The notes below the pieces were generated by a model. It was not told where the DNA came from and ran no database searches. It saw nothing but the letters and a program-made list of their open reading frames with translations. Both the position numbers and the translations under genes were made by a program. Shown one piece after another: positions 33,743 through 43,229 of a stretch of DNA of 64,000 nucleotides. How positions within the stretch are numbered: the stretch's first letter is position 1; every line of letters begins with the position of its first letter. This DNA is from Trichocoleus sp. FACHB-40 (GTDB lineage Bacteria > Cyanobacteriota > Cyanobacteriia > Cyanobacteriales > FACHB-T130), in the NCBI RefSeq assembly GCF_014695915.1, contig NZ_JACJPF010000044.1:62001-126000 (forward strand), in the 5' to 3' direction.

Positions 33743-35260
33743 ATGCAAACTCTCCAAAAGACTCACCCTAAACTTCAAGAACTCAGAACCCGCCTCACGG
33801 AAATTGACGACATTTACTCAGCTGCTTCGTTACTTTACTGGGATCAAGCTACTTATATGCCTCCTGGTGGCGCAGCTGCAAGGGGTCGTCAAATGGCTAC
33901 TTTGCAACAGATTGCCCACACTAAGTTTAGCGATGCAACTATAGGGCAACTGTTGTCAGATTTGCTCTCCTACGAGGAGAGTTTGCCCTCTGATTCTGAT
34001 GAAGCTAGCCTGATTCGCATCACTAGGCGCAACTACGATCGTGCAGTGCGAGTGCCAGCTGATTTTATGGCGAAAATGTCTCTGCATAGAACCGCGTCTT
34101 ATAACGCTTGGGCGATCGCTCGTAGCGAAAATAACTTTGCCGCCGTGCAGCCTTATCTGGAAAAGACGCTGGAAATATGTCAGGAATATGCTAACTTTTT
34201 CCCAGGCTATGACCATATCGCCGATCCGCTGATTGATGGTGCTGATTACGGGATGAAAGCAACGAGTGTGCGATCGCTTTTTTCCCAATTGCGAGAAAAA
34301 CTGGTTCCTATGGTCGAGGCGATTGTTTCCCAACCTGTAGCGGATGATACTTGCTTACGCCAGAGTTTCTCGGAAGCAGAACAGCTAGATTTTAGCCTCA
34401 AGTTAATCGAACAGCTAGGCTTTGACTTTAATCGGGGGCGACAAGATAAGACGCTGCACCCGTTTATGACAAATTTCTCGATTGGAGATGTGCGAATTAC
34501 TACCCGGATCAGAGAAAACGATCTGAATGAGGGACTGTTTAGCACCATCCACGAGATGGGACACGCACTGTACGAGCAAGGTATCAACCCCAAGTATGAA
34601 GGGACACCCCTAGCTGGAGGAACCTCATCCGGTGTGCATGAGAGTCAATCTCGACTGTGGGAAAATCAGGTAGGACGCAGCCGCAACTTCTGGAAGTTCT
34701 TCTATCCGCAACTGCAAGAGGTTTTCCCCCATCAACTTGGTGATATTTCCCTAGAGACATTTTACCGGGCAATTAATAAAGTTGCGCGATCGCTTATCCG
34801 CACCGATTCTGACGAAGTAACGTATAACTTGCACGTTATGATTCGCTTCGATTTAGAACTGGAACTCTTAGAAGGTAAACTGGCAGTGCGCGACCTTCCC
34901 GAAGCTTGGAACCAGCGTTACAAATCCGACCTCGGTGTTGTTCCGAAAAACGACAGCGAAGGCGTAATGCAGGATGTCCACTGGTACACTGGCACAATCG
35001 GGGGAATGTTCCAAGGATACACCCTTGGCAACATTATGAGCGCCCAATTTTTTGCAGCCGCACTCAAAGCTAATCCAGAAATTCCCACCCAAATTGAGCA
35101 AGGAAATTGCCATACTTTGCACAATTGGCTCAAAGAAAATATCTACCAGCACGGTAGCAAATATACAGCCGCTGAACTGGTTGAGCGCGTAACTGGTAAA
35201 GAGTTGAGCATTGAACCATTTATCCAGTATATTCAGCACAAATTTAGCGATTTTTCTTGA
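33743..35260 (+). CDS. M32-family metallocarboxypeptidase (thermostable carboxypeptidase 1 type)
   Basis: A 505-residue M32 peptidase with the zinc-binding HEMGH (His270, Glu271, His274), preceded by DVRITTRI and followed by the family blocks GTSSGVHESQSRLWENQVGRS, IRTDSDEVTYNLHVMIRF and GVMQDVHWYTGTIGGMFQGYTLG. It removes C-terminal residues from peptides in the cytoplasm and has no signal peptide. Length matches the family. It is a single gene, followed by a copy of the GTTGGGTT inverted repeat before the convergent P-type ATPase. Confidence 0.95.
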   Translation: MQTLQKTHPKLQELRTRLTEIDDIYSAASLLYWDQATYMPPGGAAARGRQMATLQQIAHTKFSDATIGQLLSDLLSYEESLPSDSDEASLIRITRRNYDRAVRVPADFMAKMSLHRTASYNAWAIARSENNFAAVQPYLEKTLEICQEYANFFPGYDHIADPLIDGADYGMKATSVRSLFSQLREKLVPMVEAIVSQPVADDTCLRQSFSEAEQLDFSLKLIEQLGFDFNRGRQDKTLHPFMTNFSIGDVRITTRIRENDLNEGLFSTIHEMGHALYEQGINPKYEGTPLAGGTSSGVHESQSRLWENQVGRSRNFWKFFYPQLQEVFPHQLGDISLETFYRAINKVARSLIRTDSDEVTYNLHVMIRFDLELELLEGKLAVRDLPEAWNQRYKSDLGVVPKNDSEGVMQDVHWYTGTIGGMFQGYTLGNIMSAQFFAAALKANPEIPTQIEQGNCHTLHNWLKENIYQHGSKYTAAELVERVTGKELSIEPFIQYIQHKFSDFS

Positions 35261-35265
35261 GGATT

Positions 35266-35343
35266 GTAGGTTAGACCCGTGCGATAGCGAAACCCAACAA
35301 ACCTAATATTAGCGTTGGGTTTCGTTACCTCAATGCAACCTAC
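35266..35343. repeat. Nested inverted repeat between convergent genes
   Basis: The outer arms GTAGGTT and AACCTAC enclose inner arms CGAAACCCAAC and GTTGGGTTTCG. This is the best preserved longer copy of the dispersed GTTGGGTT family in the window, between the M32 peptidase and P-type ATPase 3' ends. Confidence 0.75.
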
Positions 35344-35422
35344 TTGCTACTACAGTTATCCAGCGTTCGGATAAGGTGAGGGGATTCCGCGTAGGTTAGC
35401 TAAGGCGCAGGATTGGGGTGAC

Positions 35423-38176
35423 TTAGTTAGGAGGGTCAAAGCGATTAACTAAGGAGGCTACTGCAATCATTGGCAAGCCCACCAACAGGCAAATTATCCA
35501 TTGATTTAAGTTCAGTGGTGCTGTATAGAATAAGTTATTCATCAGGCTCCACTGACTGAAGATTATCTGCAAAATGACAGTGCAGATAATACCAATAATA
35601 ATAGCTGGAGCAGCGCTAATTTGTTGAATTCTCCCACTGATTTTATCAATGATAGAGCTTCCGAGTTTGCTAATGCTTAATAGATAAAAGATTCTACCAG
35701 CTACTAAAGCTTGGATTGCCATCGTGCGGGCTAAAGGGAGATTTCCTGTAGTTTGTCGTATCCATTCAAATACGCCAAAAATAACAATCCAGTTAAATGC
35801 AGATATTACCAGGATTCGCTGTAATAAACGACGCGAAAGCAAGGGTTCATTGGGGTGGCGCGGGGGTTGTTGCATCACCCGCCCAGATGGAGGCTCAAAA
35901 GCTAAGGGAACAGTCATGGTGATGGAATTCACCATATTTAGCCAGAGAACTTGTAAAGATAAAATCGGCAATTCTATAGCTAATAACACGCTGAGCAAAA
36001 TCGTCATCGATTCCCCACCATTTACTGGAAGAATGAAAGCGATCGCTTTCATTAGATTGCGGTAAACTGTACGACCTTCCTCAACAGCAGCTTCTATCGA
36101 GGCAAAGTTATCATCAGTCAAGATCATATCAGCTGCTTCTTTCGCCACCTCAGTACCAGCACCCCCCATTGCAATTCCAATATCTGCTTGTTTGAGTGCG
36201 GGTGCATCGTTGACACCATCCCCCGTCATAGCGACAACTTCACCTTTGAATTGTAAGGCTTCAACGAGACGAAGTTTCTGTTCTGGGGCGACACGGGCAA
36301 ACACCGCTCCATCTTCTACCGCATTTGCCAATTCTTGTTCATTCATTTGGGTGAGTTCTTGTCCGGTGAAAGCCAGAACTTCCCCATCTTTGTTAAATCC
36401 CATGCGAGAAGCGATCGCTTGTGCGGTGACTGCATGATCGCCGGTAATCATCTTTACCTGAATACCTGCTTCTTGACAGGCTTGCACGGCTTTTATAGCT
36501 TCGCTTCGGGGCGGATCGATCATGCCTTGCAATCCGATGAAAATCAGATTTTTTTCAATATCTGTATGCTCTAAGGAATTCTGATTAACATCGACATTCT
36601 TTTTAGCAAAACCCAGCACCCGTAACCCCTCGCTTGCCATTGCATCAACTTCCTGATGCACGGTATTTTTATCAACAGGGGTAAGATTTCCTCGTCCATC
36701 CAACATCTGCCCTGAGCGATTAAGAATTGCTTCTACTGAACCTTTAACATAGACAATTTTTGATTTTTGATTTTGACTTTTGGATTGATGAACCTCTCCA
36801 GCTTCCTTATGTAAGGTTGCCATGTACTGAAACTCTGACTCAAACGGAATAACATCTAATCTGGGCATTTCCCGTTCTAAATTTTTCTCAGAAAATCCTA
36901 CTTTGTTAGCAACAGCAATTAATGCTCCCTCAGTTGGATCGCCAATAACACTCCATTGCCCATCCTTTATTTCTAGGCGCGAATCATTGCACAAAATCCC
37001 AGCCTTTAAACATTCCTGAAGCACAGGAATATTCTTTAAATTAACTGGCTTTTCATGTAAGAAAATTTCCCCTTCTGGAACATACCCACCACCGCTGACG
37101 GTATAATTTTCACCTCCTGTATAAATAGCTTGAACCGTCATTTGATTTTCAGTTAGAGTGCCAGTTTTGTCAGAACAAATGACTGTAGCACCGCCCAAAG
37201 TTTCCACCGCAGGTAACTTGCGGACGATCGCATGACGGCGAGCCATGCGGGAAACGCCAATCGCCAGCGTCACTGTCACAACTGCTGGTAATCCTTCAGG
37301 AATCGCACTCACAGCCAAGGCTACGGCAGCTTCAAACATTGCCACCCACGAGTTGCCGTACCCCAGCCCTACCACAAACGTTAGTGTAGCTATCCCCAGA
37401 ATGATGTACAGTAATTTTCGACTGAATTTATCAAATTTACGGGTTAACGGAGTTGTTAGATTCGTTCCTCGATCCATTAACTGGGAAATGCGCCCGGTTT
37501 CTGTCGCCTCTCCAATAGCAACAACAATACCGCGTCCGGTGCCAAATGTTACAAAGCTGCCAGCATAAGCCATGTTGGTTCGCTCTGCCAGAGGTGCGTC
37601 TTTCTGAATTGGTTGAGTGTCTTTTTCAACAGCAACTGACTCGCCTGTGAGGGCTGATTCATTGATTTGCAAGTTACGTGCTTGTACTAGACGCAAATCG
37701 GCTGGCACTTTGTCCCCAGAGGTGAGTAGTACAATATCGCCTGGTACTAATTCAGTAGAAGGAACTTGTACTTTTGATGAGTTGCGGATGATATTTGTGT
37801 CTGTTTTTACTGAGGAAGCTAAGGCAGCGATCGCGCTCTCGGCTTTGGATTCCTGAACAAAACCAATGATGGCGTTAATTAGCGTTACGCCCCAGATCAC
37901 CCAAGCATTTACCCACTCTCCCAAGAATGCTTTAATCGCACCAGCAATTAGCAAAATGTACAGCAGCGGTTGATTAAACTGCAAAAGAAATCGCACCAAA
38001 GGGCTTTTTCCGGCTTTACCTTTGAGTTCGTTAGAGCCAAACTGCTCCTGTCTCTTTGCTACTTCAGAAGATGTTAAACCTGTTTCTAAATTACTGTTTA
38101 ACTCACTACTAATTTCCGGCGCAGGCATATGGTGCCACTGTTGTTCCAGCCGTTTTTCTTTGGCTATTGCTGTCAT
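35423..38176 (-). CDS. P2-type cation-transporting ATPase (Ca2+-ATPase-like)
   Basis: A 917-residue P-type ATPase with an N-terminal cation ATPase domain, TGES actuator motif (177-180), M4 PEGLP (293-297), phosphorylation site DKTGTLT (Asp336), hinge TGDGVNDAPALKQ and about ten membrane helices. PEGLP and the overall layout place it with P2A Ca2+ or Na+/K+-like pumps such as cyanobacterial PacL; the ion is not certain. The nucleotide-binding domain contains a low-complexity SKSQNQKSKI insertion (about 465-474) encoded by an in-frame TTTTGATT-type DNA repeat. A leader hairpin and direct repeats lie upstream. Confidence 0.94.
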   Translation of the reverse strand: MTAIAKEKRLEQQWHHMPAPEISSELNSNLETGLTSSEVAKRQEQFGSNELKGKAGKSPLVRFLLQFNQPLLYILLIAGAIKAFLGEWVNAWVIWGVTLINAIIGFVQESKAESAIAALASSVKTDTNIIRNSSKVQVPSTELVPGDIVLLTSGDKVPADLRLVQARNLQINESALTGESVAVEKDTQPIQKDAPLAERTNMAYAGSFVTFGTGRGIVVAIGEATETGRISQLMDRGTNLTTPLTRKFDKFSRKLLYIILGIATLTFVVGLGYGNSWVAMFEAAVALAVSAIPEGLPAVVTVTLAIGVSRMARRHAIVRKLPAVETLGGATVICSDKTGTLTENQMTVQAIYTGGENYTVSGGGYVPEGEIFLHEKPVNLKNIPVLQECLKAGILCNDSRLEIKDGQWSVIGDPTEGALIAVANKVGFSEKNLEREMPRLDVIPFESEFQYMATLHKEAGEVHQSKSQNQKSKIVYVKGSVEAILNRSGQMLDGRGNLTPVDKNTVHQEVDAMASEGLRVLGFAKKNVDVNQNSLEHTDIEKNLIFIGLQGMIDPPRSEAIKAVQACQEAGIQVKMITGDHAVTAQAIASRMGFNKDGEVLAFTGQELTQMNEQELANAVEDGAVFARVAPEQKLRLVEALQFKGEVVAMTGDGVNDAPALKQADIGIAMGGAGTEVAKEAADMILTDDNFASIEAAVEEGRTVYRNLMKAIAFILPVNGGESMTILLSVLLAIELPILSLQVLWLNMVNSITMTVPLAFEPPSGRVMQQPPRHPNEPLLSRRLLQRILVISAFNWIVIFGVFEWIRQTTGNLPLARTMAIQALVAGRIFYLLSISKLGSSIIDKISGRIQQISAAPAIIIGIICTVILQIIFSQWSLMNNLFYTAPLNLNQWIICLLVGLPMIAVASLVNRFDPPN

Positions 38177-38197
38177 ATTGTTTGCTCCAAGATGCTT

Positions 38198-38234
38198 GCC
38201 CTAGCAGTTTAATTTTTAATTACACTACTAGGGC
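38198..38234 (-). promoter_or_regulatory. Leader hairpin upstream of the P-type ATPase
   Basis: The perfect arms GCCCTAG (38198-38204) and CTAGGGC (38228-38234) enclose an AT-rich 23-nt loop. They begin 22 bp before the ATPase start codon, so the structure would lie in its 5' leader or act as an operator. The role is inferred from position only. Confidence 0.35.
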
Positions 38235-38285
38235 TTAGTGCCTATTTATGAATATCCCCAGATTTTTACATCTTGGCAAACAAAT

Positions 38286-38302
38286 ATGACAACAAAATGA
38301 CA
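38286..38302. promoter_or_regulatory. Candidate response-regulator direct repeat
   Basis: ATGACA occurs at 38286-38291 and 38297-38302, an 11-bp helical-phase spacing typical of OmpR/PhoB-class binding sites, in the divergent region between the ATPase and the antiporter. It is a weak candidate. Confidence 0.25.
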
Positions 38303-38623
38303 GCAATGCTGCAAATCCAATCTAAGCAAGTTAGGGTAGAGATTAGTTCAGGTAAGTAGATGGATCTAATTATTTGTGGGCATGGGTTTGTTGGGTGCGG
38401 TTCCAATGGCCCAACCTAGAGCAGATATTTAGTTTAATTATGTCTACCTATATAGTTAATTTCTATACAATCAATCAATCTAACCTGAGATGTAAATTTC
38501 GCGGTAAGACTTTTGGTAATCTGGCTGTTTGTTGTTGCAAAAAATTAGTCCCAGAGAGATGTATAAACATCTAACTTTGTATAGATGAGAAGTGTTTGTA
38601 AGTAAAAACTAATTAGAAAAATT

Positions 38624-40693
38624 ATGGGAAATATTTTGCTCAACCTGGAAAACTGGCGGCGATCGCTTACTGAGTTTTTGACTCCCTCAGTGTTCTCTGG
38701 CCCGATCACCGATCCGGTTCCAGTTTTCCTAACCATTATGGCGATTATGCTAGTTGCACCGCTATTATTTGAGCGGATGAAACTACCAGGAATTGTCGGC
38801 TTAATCCTCGCCGGAGTGGTTGTAGGGCCGTATGGATTAGGTGTTTTAGAACGAGATAGCACCATCATTTTATTAGGCACCGTCGGATTGCTATTTCTTA
38901 TGTTTATGGCTGGACTCGAAACCAGCCTGGACGATTTGAAATACAACGCAGATAAAGCAGCCATATTTGGAATAGCAACCTTTGCTTTGCCGATGGTATT
39001 GGGTACAGTTGCCATGCTGCTTTTAGGATACAGTTTTTTAGCAGCAATATTGGTTGCTTCTTGTTTTGCTTCCCATACACTTTTGGCATTGCCAGTAGTT
39101 ACAAAATTGGGAATTATGCGAACTCAGGTTGTGACCGCAACTTTGGGAGGAACTTTAATTACTAATGTCTTAGCGCTTCTGGTTCTAGCCGTTGTTGTTA
39201 AAGCTCACCAAGGCAGCCTCAACCTTGGTTTTTGGCTATTTCTGATTCCGGCTTTAAGCATTTATACGTTTGCAACTTTATGGGGAGTTCCTAAAATTGG
39301 TCGTTGGTTTTTCCGGCGTTTTGGTAACGATGAAGGGGCAGAATTTACTTTTGTATTAGCAACTTTATTCGTGGTATCTTATGCGGCTGAATTAATTGAT
39401 ATTGAGCCGATTATTGGGGCATTTTTAGCGGGGATTGCGATTACTCAAATCATTCCCCAACTTAGTCCGCTAATGAATCGAATTCAGTTTATTGGCAATA
39501 CCTTGTTTGTGCCATTTTTTCTGATTTCGGTAGGGATGTTGATTAATCCAGGGATATTAGTTAGCGAACCGCGATCGCTCTTAGTAGCCGCAGTAATGAT
39601 TTTGGCAGAAATAGTTAGTAAATTTGCCGCAGCTTGGGGATCTGGTAAAATTTTTGGCTTCAAGTTTCCCGGAGTTATGGTAATGTTTGGTCTTTCCGTT
39701 GCCCAAGCTGCATCGACTTTAGCAGCGGTTACGGTAGCTTACCAAATTAAATTGGTGGATCAGGTCACTGTTAATGGCATTATTGCCATGATTTTGTTTA
39801 CCTGTATTGCTTCGCCTTGGGTTACTGCCCGTTGGGGGCGAGATATGAACCCAGAGGTAGCAAGTCCGGCTAGCGGAGGAAAACAGCAGTTAGGCGATCG
39901 CATTTTAGTTCCCGTAGCTAACCCCAACACTGAAGATAATCTATTGCAACTTGCTCTGATTTTGACTAAAAATGCTGGGGGAACTTTACTACCGCTTCAC
40001 ATTTTAACTGACAATCTGGGGCCAATTTCAGCTGATGCCAAGGCGCAGCAAATCCAGTTATTAGCGGCAGCAGAAACTATTGCTCATGCTTCTGTAACCT
40101 CAGTTGAGCCAATTGGCAGAGTGGATGACTCAGTTGATAAGGGAATTATACGAGCTGCCCAAGAGCGTAATGCTAATTTAATCGTTTGTGGTTGGAAAGG
40201 GTATTCTAACTATCGAGATAATTTCTTCGGCGGTGTAATTGATAATGTAGTGCGTCGAGCAACAGTGCCAGTGTTAGTCGCCCGATTTTCTCACCCAATT
40301 GAGAATACAAAACGGGTATTTTTAGCATTCACTGAAAGAGAAATATTATCCTCTCAATTTGGGCAAGCGGAGAAGCTGGCACGAACTCTTTCCGTGGAAA
40401 TAAAGGCATTACTGCAATTGTTACAGGTAACGACAACTTTTGGGCGTTCCTCAAATTCAAATTTAGAAGTAACTGGATTTGGCCCAGAAGTTCCAATTGT
40501 GCGAGTGCAGGGAAACTTTGTGGAAAAGGTTTCTCGAATGCTGGAAACGGATGATTTATTAATATTAACTGGTGGGAGCCATCCTGATAGATTTGGTTTG
40601 CCAGCCGTAGGAATTGCGCCAGAAGCGATCGCGCGTAGTCGTGGAGATATTTCTATGTTAGTTATCCACTTTCCCCGCCAGCCAATAGGATAA
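38624..40693 (+). CDS. CPA2-type cation:proton antiporter with C-terminal USP-like domain
   Basis: A 689-residue protein. About twelve membrane helices form a Na+/H+ exchanger domain (residues 30-400; LPGIVGLILAGVVVGPYGLG, FLAGIAITQIIP), followed by a cytoplasmic universal-stress-protein-like domain (about 430-560; RILVPVANPNTEDNLLQLAL, VRRATVPVLVARF) and a further C-terminal segment. It is related to KefB/NapA-type exchangers; sodium or potassium could be the ion. It is divergent from the P-type cation ATPase with 447 bp between, so joint control of ion balance is plausible but not shown. Confidence 0.92.
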   Translation: MGNILLNLENWRRSLTEFLTPSVFSGPITDPVPVFLTIMAIMLVAPLLFERMKLPGIVGLILAGVVVGPYGLGVLERDSTIILLGTVGLLFLMFMAGLETSLDDLKYNADKAAIFGIATFALPMVLGTVAMLLLGYSFLAAILVASCFASHTLLALPVVTKLGIMRTQVVTATLGGTLITNVLALLVLAVVVKAHQGSLNLGFWLFLIPALSIYTFATLWGVPKIGRWFFRRFGNDEGAEFTFVLATLFVVSYAAELIDIEPIIGAFLAGIAITQIIPQLSPLMNRIQFIGNTLFVPFFLISVGMLINPGILVSEPRSLLVAAVMILAEIVSKFAAAWGSGKIFGFKFPGVMVMFGLSVAQAASTLAAVTVAYQIKLVDQVTVNGIIAMILFTCIASPWVTARWGRDMNPEVASPASGGKQQLGDRILVPVANPNTEDNLLQLALILTKNAGGTLLPLHILTDNLGPISADAKAQQIQLLAAAETIAHASVTSVEPIGRVDDSVDKGIIRAAQERNANLIVCGWKGYSNYRDNFFGGVIDNVVRRATVPVLVARFSHPIENTKRVFLAFTEREILSSQFGQAEKLARTLSVEIKALLQLLQVTTTFGRSSNSNLEVTGFGPEVPIVRVQGNFVEKVSRMLETDDLLILTGGSHPDRFGLPAVGIAPEAIARSRGDISMLVIHFPRQPIG

Positions 40694-40851
40694 CTTTTAA
40701 GAAGGAGCATTTTGCCACTTACCGAGAATATCTAATACTCCCAAGGCTGAAAAAATAAATGCGGTAGTTGCAAAATATTATCTACCATGTAATTAAGGAG
40801 AATGCTTTCCATAAGCGCGATCGCTTATTTCAACGGTAGTTAACAAAGAGT

Positions 40852-41451
40852 ATGCCTGCCAACAGTTTGAGTGTGAAAATAATTCGTCAGCAACTAGGTT
40901 TGATATCCGGCGCGTTCATCGCTTTAATTGTGGCAGGGTGCGAACCTGTCACAGATTTTTTACCGCGCTTACCTGGGCAGGATGTACCCGAAAAACCGCA
41001 ATTACCCAACAGCGTAGCTCAATCACCTGCCACTGCACGGGATGAAGCGCAAGTCCGTCAGCGTATCAACAAAATTCGTCAGCAAAATGGCTTGAATCAA
41101 CTTAAAAATAACGAAAAATTAGCACAGGTTGCACGCAACTACAGCCAGCAAATGGCTCGTGAAAACTTCTTCAGCCACGTTAGTCCGGGGGGGAGTACCC
41201 TGTCTCAACGGGTGCGTGCTGGGGGAATTTTTTACTGGGTAGTGGGAGAGAATCTGTTTAAGAGTACCAACGCTCCCCAACCAGTGCCGTTAGCAGTGAA
41301 AGGCTGGATGGATAGCCCTGGACATCGTGCGAATATTCTGCGTTCAGAATACGCTGAGACTGGTATCGGGGTTTGGCGGGAAGGTAACACTTATTACATT
41401 ACGCAATTGTTTATGCGATCGCAGTTTTCTCCAGGAGATTTATTTAATTAG
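40852..41451 (+). CDS. CAP-domain (SCP/PR1) lipoprotein
   Basis: A 199-residue protein. The N-terminal hydrophobic segment ends in the lipobox IVAGC (Cys30), predicting lipid anchoring on the periplasmic side. A Pro/Ala-rich linker leads to a CAP domain (about 65-195) with the conserved NGLNQLKNNEKLAQVARNYS helix, FFSHVSPGG, VVGENLF and GWMDSPGHRANIL motifs. The active-site-like His and Glu residues of CAP proteins are present. The function of bacterial CAP proteins is poorly defined; envelope or cell-wall roles are suggested. Confidence 0.9.
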   Translation: MPANSLSVKIIRQQLGLISGAFIALIVAGCEPVTDFLPRLPGQDVPEKPQLPNSVAQSPATARDEAQVRQRINKIRQQNGLNQLKNNEKLAQVARNYSQQMARENFFSHVSPGGSTLSQRVRAGGIFYWVVGENLFKSTNAPQPVPLAVKGWMDSPGHRANILRSEYAETGIGVWREGNTYYITQLFMRSQFSPGDLFN

Positions 41452-41603
41452 TCCTCAAGTACGTTCAAGCAAGTATTGTGCTTTTGGAAAAAAAAATTCA
41501 CATGAACCGTCAGATTTATGTTGAATAATTCCTAAGACAGTGGAGACCGGGCAATGCCGAACTTACTGTATAGAGGAAGACAGCATTCTCATTAAAGAAT
41601 AAT

Positions 41604-42425
41604 ATGGCTGACACAGTATTGATTACAGGTGCTTCTCAAGGCATCGGCAAAGCAACAACGCTTTTGTTTGCCCGTCAAGGGTATGACATTATACTGGCGG
41701 CTCGTCAAATTGACCGTTTAGAAGCTGTCGCTTCTGAGGTGCGATCGCTTGGTCGAGAAGCGATCGCCATTTCCACGGATGTTCGATATCCCGAACAGGT
41801 GAACAATTTGGTTGAGAAAGCGATTGCTCATTTTGGTCATATTGATGTGCTGATCAACAATGCAGGTATTTTTACATTAGACCCTGTGGAGGAGTTCCTG
41901 CTTAGTGATTGGCAGCAGGTTATAGACACGAATGTTTGGGGCTATATTCACACAATTCATGCACTTTTGCCCCATTTCCTGGAGCGGCATACCGGAACAA
42001 TTATTAACGTCAGTTCTATCGGTGGGATCGTGCCGATTCCTTACCAAATACCTTACACGACTAGCAAATATGCTATTACTGGGCTGACTAAATCGCTACA
42101 CGCAGAATTATCACCCAAAGGTATTCAGGTTTGTGGAATTTATCCAAATTTTATCAGCACTCGTCTAACAGAGCGAGCAATCTTTCGCGGTAAAAATGAG
42201 GAGACTGCTAGCGCTCGTTATCAACTGGTGGATGAAGCGCTAAATAGTCCCGTGCTAGAGAATCCTGAAGATGTGGCTCAGGCAATTTGGAAGGCACTTA
42301 AGCATCAACGGTCTGATGTACTTGTTGGCACAACTAAACTATCGAAAACAGCTTATCAGTTGTTTCCCGGCTTGATGAAGTCGATATTCCGGCGCGTCTT
42401 TGGGATGAGAGAACGCCACTTTTGA
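41604..42425 (+). CDS. Short-chain dehydrogenase/reductase
   Basis: A 273-residue classical SDR. The NAD(P)-binding TGASQGIG is at 8-15, the NNAG motif follows, a catalytic Ser lies in NVSSIGG, and Tyr151/Lys155 in YTTSK. Arg residues after the second strand (ARQIDRL) favour NADP. The C-terminal extension (YQLFPGLMKSIFRRVFGMRERHF) is basic and amphipathic and may touch membranes. The substrate is unknown. It is a single gene by context. Confidence 0.92.
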   Translation: MADTVLITGASQGIGKATTLLFARQGYDIILAARQIDRLEAVASEVRSLGREAIAISTDVRYPEQVNNLVEKAIAHFGHIDVLINNAGIFTLDPVEEFLLSDWQQVIDTNVWGYIHTIHALLPHFLERHTGTIINVSSIGGIVPIPYQIPYTTSKYAITGLTKSLHAELSPKGIQVCGIYPNFISTRLTERAIFRGKNEETASARYQLVDEALNSPVLENPEDVAQAIWKALKHQRSDVLVGTTKLSKTAYQLFPGLMKSIFRRVFGMRERHF

Positions 42426-42529
42426 CCAGCCATTGCTGAATGAAGATAAAGGAGTGACAAAAAACATAGGCAAATTTTTCATCGCCTATGTTTTCTGGTG
42501 ATGCCGCTTTATATTAGCTGAAAGGTTTG

Positions 42530-42871
42530 CTATTTTGGGGAATAATCAGAGCAACCGATCGCTTTTTCAGTGAGAACAGTAGAAGGGTGTATAGCACACT
42601 TTAGATAATGGTTGTTTGAATAAAATTGACATTTCTTACACGGAGCTTGATGTAAGCGCTTTATGTTAACAGCAATTTCATCTCGTGCAGCCATCCCAAT
42701 TTTTGACAGCATAAAATAAAGAACTGCCCAGCCTACGACAAAGCCAATGGGACTCCAAAATATCAAATCCGGCGGGGAGACCACATCGGGTTGTGTCTCA
42801 TTGACTCTTTCTTCACTCAATGTTGCTTCATTAAGTGCTGCATATTCTTTTAAAAATTCATTATGATACAT
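42530..42871 (-). CDS. Membrane-anchored small protein with Cys cluster, unknown
   Basis: A 113-residue protein: an acidic N-terminus, one membrane helix (about 38-57, IFWSPIGFVVGWAVLYFML), then a cytoplasmic or periplasmic tail with cysteines in a CKKC-x9-C-x13-C pattern and two histidines (HYLKCAIHPS). The spacing suggests a zinc or Fe-S site. This tail resembles a small domain found in many cyanobacterial proteins (CxxCxxY...LxCAVHP), but I cannot name it. Its stop lies about 105 bp from that of the convergent SDR gene. Confidence 0.7.
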   Translation of the reverse strand: MYHNEFLKEYAALNEATLSEERVNETQPDVVSPPDLIFWSPIGFVVGWAVLYFMLSKIGMAARDEIAVNIKRLHQAPCKKCQFYSNNHYLKCAIHPSTVLTEKAIGCSDYSPK

Positions 42872-43229
42872 ATTTTTTACCTCTGGTAAAAAGCACCTAA
42901 CAAATGATTTATGTCCATTGAGATTTTTCCCACCCTATTCCCAGAAATCGACTTCAAATTGACGATGGGCGGAAGCTTTAGTTACACAAAATTCTTGTGC
43001 CTTCCTCAAGATTGACTACTCAGAAGGTCACTATTAGAAGTTTACCCAAATATAATTAGTGCTATCTCTATCGATAGATTGACTTAAAATTCCGAGTTAT
43101 GCGATTTTCGATTCTAGATGGGGTTTACCTAGAGACGCGATCGCGCTTGTCTATACCCTTTACCCGACATTGGGACTTATTGAAATGGGTTCAAAGTTAA
43201 ATAATATCATAATTGTGCTGACAAAAATA
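42872..43229. other. Intergenic region, no gene seen
   Basis: It separates the Cys-cluster protein start from the porin pseudogene. It contains the short palindrome CTATCGATAG (about 43071-43080) and one GCGATCGCGC site; otherwise it is unremarkable AT-rich DNA. Confidence 0.5.

Noticed and set aside
36192-37856. Open frames antisense to the P-type ATPase
   Set aside because: They are Ser/Thr/Ala-rich shadows of a strongly conserved gene.
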